This document shows positions 26,330-34,676 of a DNA stretch of 64,000 bases, piece by piece. The notes beneath the pieces are model-generated. The model ran no database searches and had not been told where the DNA came from. It saw nothing but the letters and a program-made list of their open reading frames with translations. The position numbers were made by a program, and so were the translations under genes. Source of the DNA: Acetobacter cibinongensis (lineage in GTDB: Bacteria; Pseudomonadota; Alphaproteobacteria; Acetobacterales; Acetobacteraceae); contig NZ_BAMV01000017.1 in assembly GCF_000963925.1 (NCBI RefSeq), positions 124,001 through 188,000 of the forward strand, given 5' to 3'. The first letter of the stretch is position 1; each line of letters begins with the position of its first letter.

Positions 26330-26893
26330 ATGTTCATTGAAACAGAAGACACCCCTAATCCCGCCACTCTCAAATTTCTACCAGGCCGCCCTGTCATGGG
26401 GGATGCAGGCACAATAGACTTTATTGATGCTGATGCCGTGATAGGCCGCTCGCCTCTGGCAGATGTGGTGTTTGCTATTCCGGGTGTGTCCCGCGTGTTT
26501 CTGGGGCAGGACTTTATTTCCGTAACCAAAGCCGATGGTACGGATTGGTCAGACCTGCGCCCTGCCATTCTGGCTACGGTGGCAGACCATTTTGCTGCGG
26601 GCCTGCCGGTGGTGGGTGAGGGCGTAGGGGTTGTGGAAGACGCTATTGCCCCGGAAGATCAGGAAATTGTGGCGCAGATCAAGGAACTGCTTGATACCCG
26701 CGTACGCCCTGCCGTGGCAGGCGATGGTGGGGATATCGTCTTCCGTGGGTATCGGGACGGTATTGTGCGTCTGACCATGCAGGGTGCCTGCTCTGGCTGC
26801 CCATCATCCCGCGCAACACTCAAGCATGGTGTGGAAAACATGCTCCGGCATTATGTGCCGGAAGTGGTTGGGGTTGAGCAGGTAGAAGGCTAA
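26330..26893 (+). CDS. NifU-family Fe-S scaffold/carrier protein (Nfu type)
   Basis: A 187-residue protein with two domains: Nfu_N (about residues 2-88, beginning MFIETEDTPNPATLKFLPG) and a C-terminal NifU-like domain (about 110-185) with GDGGDIVFRGY and the cluster-binding pair Cys154-x-x-Cys157 in GACSGCPSS. It carries [4Fe-4S] clusters to apo-enzymes in the cytoplasm. This alphaproteobacterial/mitochondrial NFU1-like architecture is standard and of normal length. The nitroreductase gene follows 105 bases downstream, but the link is not obviously functional. Confidence 0.93.
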   Translation: MFIETEDTPNPATLKFLPGRPVMGDAGTIDFIDADAVIGRSPLADVVFAIPGVSRVFLGQDFISVTKADGTDWSDLRPAILATVADHFAAGLPVVGEGVGVVEDAIAPEDQEIVAQIKELLDTRVRPAVAGDGGDIVFRGYRDGIVRLTMQGACSGCPSSRATLKHGVENMLRHYVPEVVGVEQVEG

Positions 26894-26998
26894 CAGCCCC
26901 ACCATCTTTGCGTTGGCGCGTCTCTGACCTAAAAGGGACGTACCAAATGCACTATACCGCCATCATGCTGGTGGCGGGACTATGGAGACAACATACCT

Positions 26999-27580
26999 AT
27001 GCTGGACGAAAGCGGGCTGGACCTTCTTTTCCATAAAGCGCGCACGCCACGGCGCTGGATGGCCCGCCCGGTGGAGCCAGACCTCTTGCGCCAGCTCTAC
27101 GAGGTGGTCAGTCTTGGCCCTACGTCCGGCAACTGTAGCCCTGCCCGCTTTGTATTTATTACAGGTTCGGAGGGGCGGGAAAAGCTGCGCCCTGCTTTGT
27201 CCGCAGGCAACGTGAACCGCGTTATGGGGGCACCGGTCATTGCCGTGGTGGCGCATGACCCGTTGTTTTTTGAACAACTGCCCCGTCTGTCCCCCAACGA
27301 AGAACTGCGTTCGTGGTTTGCCGCAGATGTAGGGCTTGCGGAAGAAACATCCTTCCGGAATGGCACATTGCAGGGCGGGTATATGATTTTGGCGGCCCGC
27401 GCATTGGGGCTGGACGCCTTGCCCGTTTCCGGTTTTGATCAGTCTGCTGTGGAAGATGAGTTTTTGGCGGACACTGGCTGGCGCGCCAATTTTCTACTGT
27501 GCCTGGGGTATGGGGATACGGAAAACCTGCCGCCTCGTGCGCCACGTCTGGCCTTTGAAGAAGCCTGTCGTCTGCTGTGA
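26999..27580 (+). CDS. Nitroreductase family protein, RutE/HadB-like (malonic semialdehyde reductase-like)
   Basis: A 193-residue flavoprotein of the nitroreductase fold. FMN-contact regions are visible as RTPRRWMARPVEP near the N-terminus, LGPTSGNCSPARFVFI, and NGTLQGGYMILAARALGLDALPVSGFD. The family includes RutE, which reduces malonic semialdehyde to 3-hydroxypropionate in pyrimidine breakdown, and HadB. No other rut genes are nearby, so the substrate is open. Its TGA overlaps the first GTG of tsaB, so the two are translationally coupled. Confidence 0.86.
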   Translation: MLDESGLDLLFHKARTPRRWMARPVEPDLLRQLYEVVSLGPTSGNCSPARFVFITGSEGREKLRPALSAGNVNRVMGAPVIAVVAHDPLFFEQLPRLSPNEELRSWFAADVGLAEETSFRNGTLQGGYMILAARALGLDALPVSGFDQSAVEDEFLADTGWRANFLLCLGYGDTENLPPRAPRLAFEEACRLL

Positions 27581-28281
27581 AACAGATGAGCCGAATTCTT
27601 GTGCTGGATGGCAGTGCAGCAGGTGATGCAGCCTTTGGTCTTGCTGCGTGTGTGCAACAGACTGACGGGGGAGACTTCCAGCCAATAAGCTGCCAGCAGG
27701 CTCCGGGGAAACAAGCTGCGGAGGGCATAGGTCTGCTGGCCGCGCAGGCGCTGAAGGATGCCGGGTGGCAGGCGGGTTCACCATTTCAGCCAGAGCTTGT
27801 GGCAGTGGTGGTAGGGCCGGGTTCTTTTACCGGCCTGCGGGCTTCCTGCGCTACGGCTGCCGGTTATGCTCTGGGGCTTGATGTGCCTGTTGTGGGCGTT
27901 ACACGCGGTGAAGCGCTATGCCCTGTGCTGGACGCAGAGTGTACGCAGCAAGAGAACGAGGCCCTGCAAGGCTGGATGGTGGTGACTGCCGCGCGGCGCG
28001 GGCGTGTTTTTGTAGAAACAAAGGCTGGCACACAAGCGGTCGCTTTGGACGCATGGCAGTTTCCCGCAGGGCGCTGGCTGGTTGCTGGTGACGCCGCAAA
28101 TGTTGTGGCAAGTCCGGACTGTGTTTTGTCCAGCACTAACATCCCTGATCCAGCGCAGATTGCCGCTGCGGCCTGCGCACGTTTGCGCGGAGAATTGCCC
28201 CCTCGTGATGCGCTTCCACTTTACGTAGATCCACCTGAAGCCAAACTGCCAGCAGCGGGTTTGCGGTCGGCTCCTGTATGA
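27577..28281 (+). CDS. tsaB: tRNA threonylcarbamoyladenosine biosynthesis protein TsaB
   Basis: An ASKHA-fold protein of about 234 residues that binds TsaD and supports formation of t6A37 in tRNAs decoding ANN codons. Family marks are the N-terminal ILVLDGSA strand, the VGPGSFTGLRASCATAAGYALGL signature (about residues 80-102), and VGVTRGEAL. A GTG at 27577 overlaps the upstream stop; an ATG nine bases later (27586) starts right at the first strand (MSRILVLDGS) and is equally likely. The stop overlaps the start of rimI (ATGA), the usual tsaB-rimI pairing. Confidence 0.92.
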   Translation: MKQMSRILVLDGSAAGDAAFGLAACVQQTDGGDFQPISCQQAPGKQAAEGIGLLAAQALKDAGWQAGSPFQPELVAVVVGPGSFTGLRASCATAAGYALGLDVPVVGVTRGEALCPVLDAECTQQENEALQGWMVVTAARRGRVFVETKAGTQAVALDAWQFPAGRWLVAGDAANVVASPDCVLSSTNIPDPAQIAAAACARLRGELPPRDALPLYVDPPEAKLPAAGLRSAPV

Positions 28282-28751
28282 GCGCTGATATTCCAATTTA
28301 CCCCGTGGGGGCCGCTCATGCCGGTGTTCTGGCTGCACTGCATTGCGCAAGTTTCTCTGCGGGAGATCAGTGGCAGGAAGCTGCCATACGCGAGCTTTTG
28401 CCGTTGCCTGGCACATATGTAGGGCTTGCAGTTCAAGGGGGGCACCCCGCAGGTTTTATTATGATCAGATGTGTTGCGGGTGAAGTTGAAATCCTGACCA
28501 TTTGCGTAGCCGCAGACTATAGACAGCATGGCGTGGGAACCGCTCTTTTGACGTGGGCCATACAGCAGGCTGAGGCAGAAGACGCGGAAAGCCTGTTTCT
28601 GGAGGTTTCCTCACACAACCATGTTGCGCAGCATGTTTACCAAAAAGCAGGTTTCAAGCAGGTGGGTTTGAGAAAGCGTTATTACCCTGATGGCTCTGAT
28701 GCATTTGTACTTGGTTACACCTGTAACAGAGCAGCATTGGCTGAAGCCTGA
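28278..28751 (+). CDS. rimI: Ribosomal-protein-alanine N-acetyltransferase RimI
   Basis: A 157-residue GNAT protein. The acetyl-CoA pyrophosphate loop lies in VAADYRQHGVGTALL (Q/R-x-x-G-x-G/A form), preceded by strand VEILTICV and followed by SLFLEVSSHN, with a C-terminal NHVAQHVYQKAGFKQVGLRKRYY block that is characteristic of RimI. It acetylates the N-terminal alanine of ribosomal protein S18. Its ATG overlaps the tsaB stop by four bases, which supports the assignment over other GNAT roles. Confidence 0.92.
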   Translation: MSADIPIYPVGAAHAGVLAALHCASFSAGDQWQEAAIRELLPLPGTYVGLAVQGGHPAGFIMIRCVAGEVEILTICVAADYRQHGVGTALLTWAIQQAEAEDAESLFLEVSSHNHVAQHVYQKAGFKQVGLRKRYYPDGSDAFVLGYTCNRAALAEA

Positions 28752-28831
28752 AACTTCCGATACCTATTTTCTGACTATGCGGTGTAAGGAAGGGTGTAGC
28801 GAGTATGCCTTTGCCTGCATAAGGAGAAAGA

Positions 28832-29701
28832 GTGCGTAAATCTTTTTTTTTAATCAGTTGTTTTTATTTTTTTCTACCTACCTCTGGTTTAGCCGCGTCC
28901 TGCCCGGACATGTTTGCAAACGGGCAACCGCCTGTTGTGTTGTCTGAAACACAGCGTATCGGGACAGTTATGCTGTGCAACACACACTATGCTGTTCTTG
29001 CATCTGAGCAGAAGCGCGCACCGTTATGGTCTGCGGAAGATCTGACAGAAGAAAACCTTGAAATAGCGGATAAAACCCGTCGGCAGGGCAGTTTTGCTCC
29101 AGATACCCGGCTCCCTCCTGTTATGCAGGCGCAGCCGGAGGATTACACCCGATCTGGGTATGACCGTGGGCACATGACCCCAAGTGGAGACCAGCCGGGG
29201 CTGGATGCACAAAAGGAAAGTTTCTTGCTGTCAAACATCGTTCCCCAAACACCCGAGCTAAACCGTGGGCCGTGGGAAGGTGTTGAAAGTGCTGTAAGAG
29301 GTTGGGCGCGGGAGGAAGGCGAGATATTTGTAGTGAGCGGGCCAGGATACGACCCGGACTCATTCCGGAGTATCGGGTCCCATCATATTCCCATTCCAGC
29401 CGTAACATGGAAGGCCGTTTATGACCCGGCAGGCAACGGAACTGGTGCGTATGTGTGCATGAATACCCACACGCCAACATGCCGTATTACATCTGTTGCC
29501 ATGTTGACCCGGTTGGTAAACATAGATCCCTTCCCCGGCGTGCCGCAGGCCTTAAAGGACCGGGTGACAGCTATGCCCCCTATACGGGAAAGCCCATATG
29601 CTTTGGCCAAACACGATAATACACGTAAACTGCTTAAAGAATGGGGAACAAAGGCTGCCAGAAAGGCGCTGAGAGCTTTGGTGAAATCTCTGGTGCCGTA
29701 A
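28832..29701 (+). CDS. Secreted DNA/RNA non-specific endonuclease (NucA/Serratia type)
   Basis: A 289-residue exported nuclease. The signal peptide has a very hydrophobic core and ends near LAAS (about residue 22). The catalytic DRGHM lies at 111-115 with the general-base His114, and the metal-binding asparagine is Asn144 in PQTPELNRGPW; both are hallmarks of beta-beta-alpha metal nucleases. Two cysteines near the mature N-terminus and a CMNTHTPTC pair may form disulfides. The start is GTG 28832 with AAGGAG at good spacing. It probably scavenges nucleotides or degrades extracellular DNA. It is separated from rimI by 80 bases and followed by a strong terminator. Confidence 0.9.
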   Translation: MRKSFFLISCFYFFLPTSGLAASCPDMFANGQPPVVLSETQRIGTVMLCNTHYAVLASEQKRAPLWSAEDLTEENLEIADKTRRQGSFAPDTRLPPVMQAQPEDYTRSGYDRGHMTPSGDQPGLDAQKESFLLSNIVPQTPELNRGPWEGVESAVRGWAREEGEIFVVSGPGYDPDSFRSIGSHHIPIPAVTWKAVYDPAGNGTGAYVCMNTHTPTCRITSVAMLTRLVNIDPFPGVPQALKDRVTAMPPIRESPYALAKHDNTRKLLKEWGTKAARKALRALVKSLVP

Positions 29702-29716
29702 TGTGCAGAGAAAATG

Positions 29717-29763
29717 AATTTCGAAACCCTTAGTGACGCAATAAAAGGGTTTCGAAATTTTTA
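29717..29763. terminator. Terminator between the nuclease gene and purD
   Basis: A 15-base stem AATTTCGAAACCCTT with its complement, followed by a T run on the plus strand, between convergent genes. Confidence 0.9.
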
Positions 29764-29778
29764 AACCAAAAACCTAGT

Positions 29779-31047
29779 TTAAAGAGCGCGGTTGCCGATA
29801 TCTGTGCGATACTGTGCACCATCCCACGTTATGGCTTTAACACCAGCATATGCTCTTTCCTGTGCTTCTTTAACAGTTTTACCTAAAGCACAGACAGCCA
29901 GCACGCGGCCACCAGAGACGACAGTTTCACCAGATATGTTTTTCTGTGTGCCTGCCTGAAAAACCTTGACGCCTTCAAGAGCATTGGCATCCTCAATGCC
30001 GGAAATAACAGCACCGGTTAAGGGTTTTCCAGGGTAGTTTTGTGCGGCCATGACAATACTGATGGACGCACTGTCAGAAAACGTAATGGGTGTTGTGTCC
30101 AGCTTTCCGTCAGCAAGTGCTTTCAGGGCGGGGAGCAGGTCTGATGTCAGGCGTAGCAGCAGGGCCTGAGCTTCCGGGTCACCAAACCGCACGTTATATT
30201 CAATAAGTTGTGGCCCTTTGTCTGTCAGCATCAAGCCGGCAAAGATAACACCCCGGAAGGGTGTAGCACGGTGGGCCATTTCGCGCAGCATGGGGCGCAC
30301 CAGCAGGTCCAGCGCGTTTTCCTGTGCGGCATGGTCAAACCCACGGGGGGGAGAAACAGCGCCCATGCCGCCTGTGTTGGGGCCAGTATCCCCATCGCCT
30401 ATGCGTTTATGGTCCTGTGCCGCACCAATAAGGACAGCACTTTCACCGGAACAGAAGGCAAAGAGGGAAACTTCCTCCCCCACAAGGCAGTCTTCAATAA
30501 CAACACTTTTGCCGGCATCGCCCATGCTGCCCTGCGTCATCATCTCGCGCACGGCGTCTTCTGCTTCAGCAACGGTTTGGGCCACCACAACGCCTTTGCC
30601 AGCAGCAAGGCCATCTGCCTTGACCACAATGGGGGCGCCGCGTTCACGCACGTAAGTCAGGGCGCTCTCAACAGAAGTAAAGCGTTCACCCTGTGCCGTG
30701 GGAATACCTGCGGCGTAGCAGATCTCCTTGGTAAAGCTTTTGCTGCCCTCAAGCCGGGCGGCGGCCTGTGTAGGGCCTGCACAGGCAATGTTTGCCTTGG
30801 CGCAGGCATCTGCCAGCCCGGCAACCAGCGGAGCCTCAGGGCCGGGAACAATCAGGTCTATCGCCTGCTCTTTGGCAAAGGTAATCAGCGCCGGTACGTT
30901 TTCAGCCCCTATAGGCACGTTCACGCCAAGTTCTGCCGTGCCGGGGTTGCCCGGAGCAATGAAAAGCGCCGTAAGAAGCGGCGAGCGAGCGAGCGTTGCG
31001 GCCAGCGCATGTTCCCGTCCGCCTGATCCAACCAGTAGTACCCGCAT
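29779..31047 (-). CDS. purD: Phosphoribosylamine--glycine ligase
   Basis: A 422-residue ATP-grasp enzyme that joins phosphoribosylamine and glycine in de novo purine synthesis. It starts MRVLLVGSGGREHALA; the ATP-grasp core shows IVVKADGLAAGKGVVVA, and the family signature FGDPEAQALL (consensus RFGDPE-type) is followed by the C-terminal IEYNVRFGDPE region. The ATG at 31045-31047 has GGGAGAA upstream and is preferred over an in-frame start 54 bases earlier. Length is normal (E. coli 429). It is divergent from xseA, with a 65-base gap holding both promoters. Confidence 0.96.
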   Translation of the reverse strand: MRVLLVGSGGREHALAATLARSPLLTALFIAPGNPGTAELGVNVPIGAENVPALITFAKEQAIDLIVPGPEAPLVAGLADACAKANIACAGPTQAAARLEGSKSFTKEICYAAGIPTAQGERFTSVESALTYVRERGAPIVVKADGLAAGKGVVVAQTVAEAEDAVREMMTQGSMGDAGKSVVIEDCLVGEEVSLFAFCSGESAVLIGAAQDHKRIGDGDTGPNTGGMGAVSPPRGFDHAAQENALDLLVRPMLREMAHRATPFRGVIFAGLMLTDKGPQLIEYNVRFGDPEAQALLLRLTSDLLPALKALADGKLDTTPITFSDSASISIVMAAQNYPGKPLTGAVISGIEDANALEGVKVFQAGTQKNISGETVVSGGRVLAVCALGKTVKEAQERAYAGVKAITWDGAQYRTDIGNRAL

Positions 31048-31112
31048 TGTTTTCTCCCGCATCTGTAAGGTCTGCTCTTTCAGGGCGAGCGTCTGTAGCA
31101 TAAGTTAGGCCT

Positions 31113-32573
31113 ATGAACGAAGAGTTTGCAGCAGCGGCTCCCTCTGCGGGGAATGTGCCGGAATACACCGTCTCGGAAATTTCAGGGGCTATCAGGCGCA
31201 CGCTTGAGGGCACCTTCGGCCGTGTGCGGGTGCGTGGCGAAATTACGGAATTCAAGCGCTACCCCTCCGGCCATGTTTATTTCTCGTTAAAAGATGAGAA
31301 TGGGAAGATTTCCGGCGTGGTGTGGCGTGGATCACTCTCCCGCCTCGGGCTGGTGCCGGAGAACGGGCTGGAGATCATAGCAACCGGCAAGATCTCGGCT
31401 TATGGCGAGCGTTCAAGCTACCAGTTGGTGGTTGAACGCATGGAGTATGCGGGCGAAGGAGCGTTGCTCGCCCGTATTGAGCGGCTGCGCCTGAAACTTG
31501 CAGAAGAAGGCGTGTTTGACGCTGACCGTAAGCGATCCCTGCCGCTGCTGCCGCGTGTCATTGGGGTTGTGACCTCCGCTCAGGGGGCTGTGCTGCATGA
31601 TATTCGCACAACGCTGGCCCGGCGTTTTCCGCGCTTTATGCTGGTGTGGCCCGTGGCGGTGCAAGGTGAAGGCGCCGCCGCACAGGTCAAGGCGGCTATA
31701 GAGGGGTTCTCGCGTCTGGATGGCACGGGGCCGGTCCCCCGGCCTGATGTGCTGATCGTAGCGCGAGGGGGCGGGTCTTTGGAAGATCTGATGGCGTTTA
31801 ATGATGAGGGTGTGGTGAGGGCTGCTGCGGCCTGTACCATTCCGCTTATCTCCGCCGTTGGGCACGAGACTGACACAACCCTGATAGATTTTGCATCCGA
31901 CCGCAGAGCGCCTACGCCCACAGCAGCAGCGGAAATGGCCGTGCCGGTGCGTACGGAACTGCTGGCAGACCTTGAGCACAGGGGAGCCCGTGCCTTGGGG
32001 GCTTTGTCCCGCCAGTTACAGACAAGCCGCCTCAGGCTGGACCGCGCGGCCAACGCTCTGCCTGATCTGCCGAGCCTGCTCCAGACAGCCCGGATGCGCC
32101 TGGATGACCGGGGCCGCAGGCTTGAGGTTGCGCTGCCAGGTTTTGTGCAGAAACAGCGTGTAGCTCTGGTTGCCGTGGAGCGGCACATGCCCTCCGTTGA
32201 GACACTCCTTGCCGCACGGCGTACACGCTTAGCCCTGCTGGGCAGCGCGTTACAAAACGGCCAGCGGCACATGGTACAGGTCAGGGAGGCCCGTTTGGGG
32301 CGGCTGCGTATTTCACCAGCGCCTCTTGCCGCACTAGTAAGGGAGCGCCGGGCCACATTGGCAGGCCTTGGCGGGCAGCTTGAAGCGGTTTCTCCGCAGG
32401 CCGTACTGGCGCGCGGATATGCTCTTGTTACGGCACAGGGCCAGCCCGTTACATCCGCCAAGGCCCTCAAACAGGGGCAGGCGGTGCAGCTTACCTTTGG
32501 TGATGGGAGCCGGGAGGCTACAATTGGTACACAAAACCGGCAGGACCGGCCACAAGGCCAGCTTGACCTGTAA
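31113..32573 (+). CDS. xseA: Exodeoxyribonuclease VII large subunit
   Basis: A 486-residue protein with an N-terminal OB-fold (YTVSEISGAIRRTLEGTFGRVRVRGEIT, then GHVYFSLKDENGKISGVVW), the catalytic domain with GVVTSAQGAVLHDI, ARGGGSLEDLMAFNDE and SAVGHETDTTLIDFASDRRAPTP-type blocks, and a long coiled-coil rich in Arg/Leu (about residues 285-430). It degrades single-stranded DNA to oligonucleotides with XseB, whose gene is not in this window. The length is slightly above E. coli XseA (456). Confidence 0.96.
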   Translation: MNEEFAAAAPSAGNVPEYTVSEISGAIRRTLEGTFGRVRVRGEITEFKRYPSGHVYFSLKDENGKISGVVWRGSLSRLGLVPENGLEIIATGKISAYGERSSYQLVVERMEYAGEGALLARIERLRLKLAEEGVFDADRKRSLPLLPRVIGVVTSAQGAVLHDIRTTLARRFPRFMLVWPVAVQGEGAAAQVKAAIEGFSRLDGTGPVPRPDVLIVARGGGSLEDLMAFNDEGVVRAAAACTIPLISAVGHETDTTLIDFASDRRAPTPTAAAEMAVPVRTELLADLEHRGARALGALSRQLQTSRLRLDRAANALPDLPSLLQTARMRLDDRGRRLEVALPGFVQKQRVALVAVERHMPSVETLLAARRTRLALLGSALQNGQRHMVQVREARLGRLRISPAPLAALVRERRATLAGLGGQLEAVSPQAVLARGYALVTAQGQPVTSAKALKQGQAVQLTFGDGSREATIGTQNRQDRPQGQLDL

Positions 32574-32675
32574 GGCTGAGTTGAGCCGCCATACGCAGCG
32601 TATTATACTAAGACACTCCATACAGGATACCGGGGCCAGAAACGCCTTGCGGGCCAAAAACAAAGGGAAGAAGCC

Positions 32676-33020
32676 ATGTCTGTCCGTTTTATGTCCCGTG
32701 CTGCGGGTTGTGCTGTTGTGGCCCTGTTGGCCGGATGTGCGGCCCAACCGCAGGCTCCGCAAAAAACATCCGCCCCCGGCTTTGCGCCCGGTATGATATC
32801 TGACACGCCCTCAGCGAATGAAAGCCAGTTGAAGAACGACCCGTCCGCGCCGCTGAACACTCCTCTGTGTGGAACAGCCGCACGGGAAGCCCAAAGCATG
32901 GGTGTGCAAAACTACCCACAGCCGCTTGCTGTGGGAAATAGCTGCACACAAAATGCCTGCTTCAATACCCAGACAGGCACATATATTGCTGCGGATGGCT
33001 CCGCACGGGTTTGCCGCTAA
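32676..33020 (+). CDS. Small lipoprotein, unknown function
   Basis: A 114-residue protein with a lipoprotein signal peptide: SVRFMSRAAG, then VVALLAGC with the lipidated Cys21. The mature part is hydrophilic and includes four further cysteines near the C-terminus (LCGTAA, SCTQNACF, VCR), which could form disulfides in the periplasm. No known domain is recognised. It follows xseA by 102 bases and precedes tRNA-Leu. Confidence 0.7.
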   Translation: MSVRFMSRAAGCAVVALLAGCAAQPQAPQKTSAPGFAPGMISDTPSANESQLKNDPSAPLNTPLCGTAAREAQSMGVQNYPQPLAVGNSCTQNACFNTQTGTYIAADGSARVCR

Positions 33021-33127
33021 CAGTAGAAAAAACCGTATAAGCCTTACTGTGTGGGACAAATAAGGCTTTAAATACAAGAAGCAGACTTTTCCCATAAGCA
33101 TTTTGCTGATAGGGAGAGGCTTCAGCC

Positions 33128-33212
33128 GCGAGAGTGACGGAATCGGTAGACGTAGTCGGCTCAAAATCGACCGCCGCAAGGCATAGGGGTTCGAGTCCCC
33201 TCTCTCGCACCA
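33128..33212 (+). tRNA. tRNA-Leu (anticodon CAA)
   Basis: An 85-nt class II tRNA: acceptor GCGAGAG/CTCTCGC, anticodon stem GTCGG/TCGAC with loop CTCAAAA (anticodon CAA, codon UUG), a variable arm (CGCCGCAAGGC), T arm GGGGTTCGAGTCCCC, discriminator A and encoded CCA. Confidence 0.95.
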
Positions 33213-33247
33213 TGACTTGTCCCACGACCCATATCCGGACAGGGTGA

Positions 33248-34426
33248 ATGACCTCCACACAATCCAGCGTTTCTTCTCGCCCGGTTACACGACCGGGCAA
33301 TCCGTGTTTTTCCTCTGGCCCGTGTGCAAAACGCCCCGGATGGAGTGTAGCCGCTTTATCTGATGCCTTTACCGGGCGCTCTCATCGCTCAGCAGAAGGA
33401 CGTGCGCGTCTGGCAGACGTGATTGAGCGTTCATCTGCCATACTGGGTGTGCCGGAGGGGTGGCGCGTTGGCATTGTACCCGCCTCTGATACGGGTGCGG
33501 TGGAAATGGCGTTGTGGTCTCTGCTTGGGGCCCGCCCGGTAGATGTGCTGGCATTTGAAAGCTTTTCCACCCTTTGGGCGCAGGACATTGTGTCTCAGCT
33601 CAAGCTGGACAACGCCCGCGTTCTGAAAGCGGATTATGGCCACCTGCCGGACCTGAGCGAGGTCAATTGGACGCATGATGTCGTGTTGGCATGGAATGGC
33701 ACGACATCAGGCGTTCGCCTGCCATCTTGTGATGTCATTCCCGCTGAGCATGAAGGGCTGGTCATTTGTGACGCAACGTCTGCCGCGTTTGCTATGGACC
33801 TGCCTTGGGACCGCCTGGATGTTGTCACCTGGTCCTGGCAAAAGGCTCTGGGTGGAGAAGCGGCACATGGGATGCTGGCACTTTCCCCGCGTGCGGTGGA
33901 GCGGCTGGAACAGTTCGAGGCCCCACGACCACTGCCCAAAATTTTTCGTCTGACCAAAAAGAACGCACTGATAGAACCTATTTTCAAAGGAGATACTATC
34001 AACACGCCGTCCATGCTGTGTGTGGAAGATGCGCTGGATGGCCTGAAATGGGCGGAGTCTATCGGCGGTCTGGCTGGCCTGAAAGCCCGCAGCAAGGCCA
34101 ATCTGGCCGAAGTGGTGGCATGGGAAGCAAAAACGGACTGGGTGTCTTTTCTGGCGGAGAAAGAGGAGGAACGCTCCTCTACCGCTATTTGCCTGCGTAT
34201 TGTGGCACCGTGGTTTCTTGCGCTCGAGCGGGCTGAACAGAGCAAGGTTGTCAAACAGATGACGGGCTTGCTGGACAAGGAAGGTGTGGCTTTTGATATT
34301 GCCAGCTACCGTGATGCCCCCCCCGGTTTGCGGATATGGGGCGGTGCCACAGTTGAGGCAGCAGATGTCAAGGCGCTCTTACCGTGGCTGGACTGGGCTT
34401 TTGCACAGGTTGCCCCGTCTGCCTGA
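33248..34426 (+). CDS. serC: Phosphoserine aminotransferase
   Basis: A 392-residue PLP enzyme of the alphaproteobacterial SerC subgroup that converts 3-phosphohydroxypyruvate to phosphoserine. It begins after a short tail with [26 protein letters not shown] follows, and the PLP lysine is Lys199 in [10 protein letters not shown]. The [13 protein letters not shown] block supplies the PLP-pyridine aspartate. The C-terminus has [22 protein letters not shown], the substrate-arginine region. No serA follows, although the two are often adjacent in this class; instead a terminator closes the unit. Confidence 0.94.
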   Translation: MTSTQSSVSSRPVTRPGNPCFSSGPCAKRPGWSVAALSDAFTGRSHRSAEGRARLADVIERSSAILGVPEGWRVGIVPASDTGAVEMALWSLLGARPVDVLAFESFSTLWAQDIVSQLKLDNARVLKADYGHLPDLSEVNWTHDVVLAWNGTTSGVRLPSCDVIPAEHEGLVICDATSAAFAMDLPWDRLDVVTWSWQKALGGEAAHGMLALSPRAVERLEQFEAPRPLPKIFRLTKKNALIEPIFKGDTINTPSMLCVEDALDGLKWAESIGGLAGLKARSKANLAEVVAWEAKTDWVSFLAEKEEERSSTAICLRIVAPWFLALERAEQSKVVKQMTGLLDKEGVAFDIASYRDAPPGLRIWGGATVEAADVKALLPWLDWAFAQVAPSA

Positions 34427-34452
34427 TATAATGTGTTGAAAACACGCGAGAG

Positions 34453-34489
34453 AAAACCGGCTTCTTTCTGGAAAAGGAGCCGGTTTTTT
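34453..34489 (+). terminator. Terminator of serC
   Basis: Stem AAAACCGGCT with AGCCGGTTTT and a T run, 27 bases after the stop codon. The remaining bases to the aehA start (34490-34676) show no further gene. Confidence 0.85.
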
Positions 34490-34676
34490 ATTGCCGTATT
34501 GGAGCGGTTGCCAGAACTCTCTGTCTATAAGTCAGAGGCAAACGTAACGACCTATCGTTTTTTAGTTTTGGTCATGAAACAGGGTGGACGATTTGGAAAA
34601 ACCAACGCATCGTCCCGTTTAAAGTCTTCCGGCCGGAAGCAGAAATACTCACGCATGGAGCAGAACGCAGGTTATC

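Noticed and set aside
31580-32470. 296-codon minus-strand frame within xseA
   Set aside because: Shadow of xseA coiled-coil codons; Arg/Ser-rich and without homology.
33039-33068. AAGCCTTA/TAAGGCTT inverted repeat after the small lipoprotein gene
   Set aside because: Only an 8-base stem with a long loop and a weak T run; possible but not convincing terminator.
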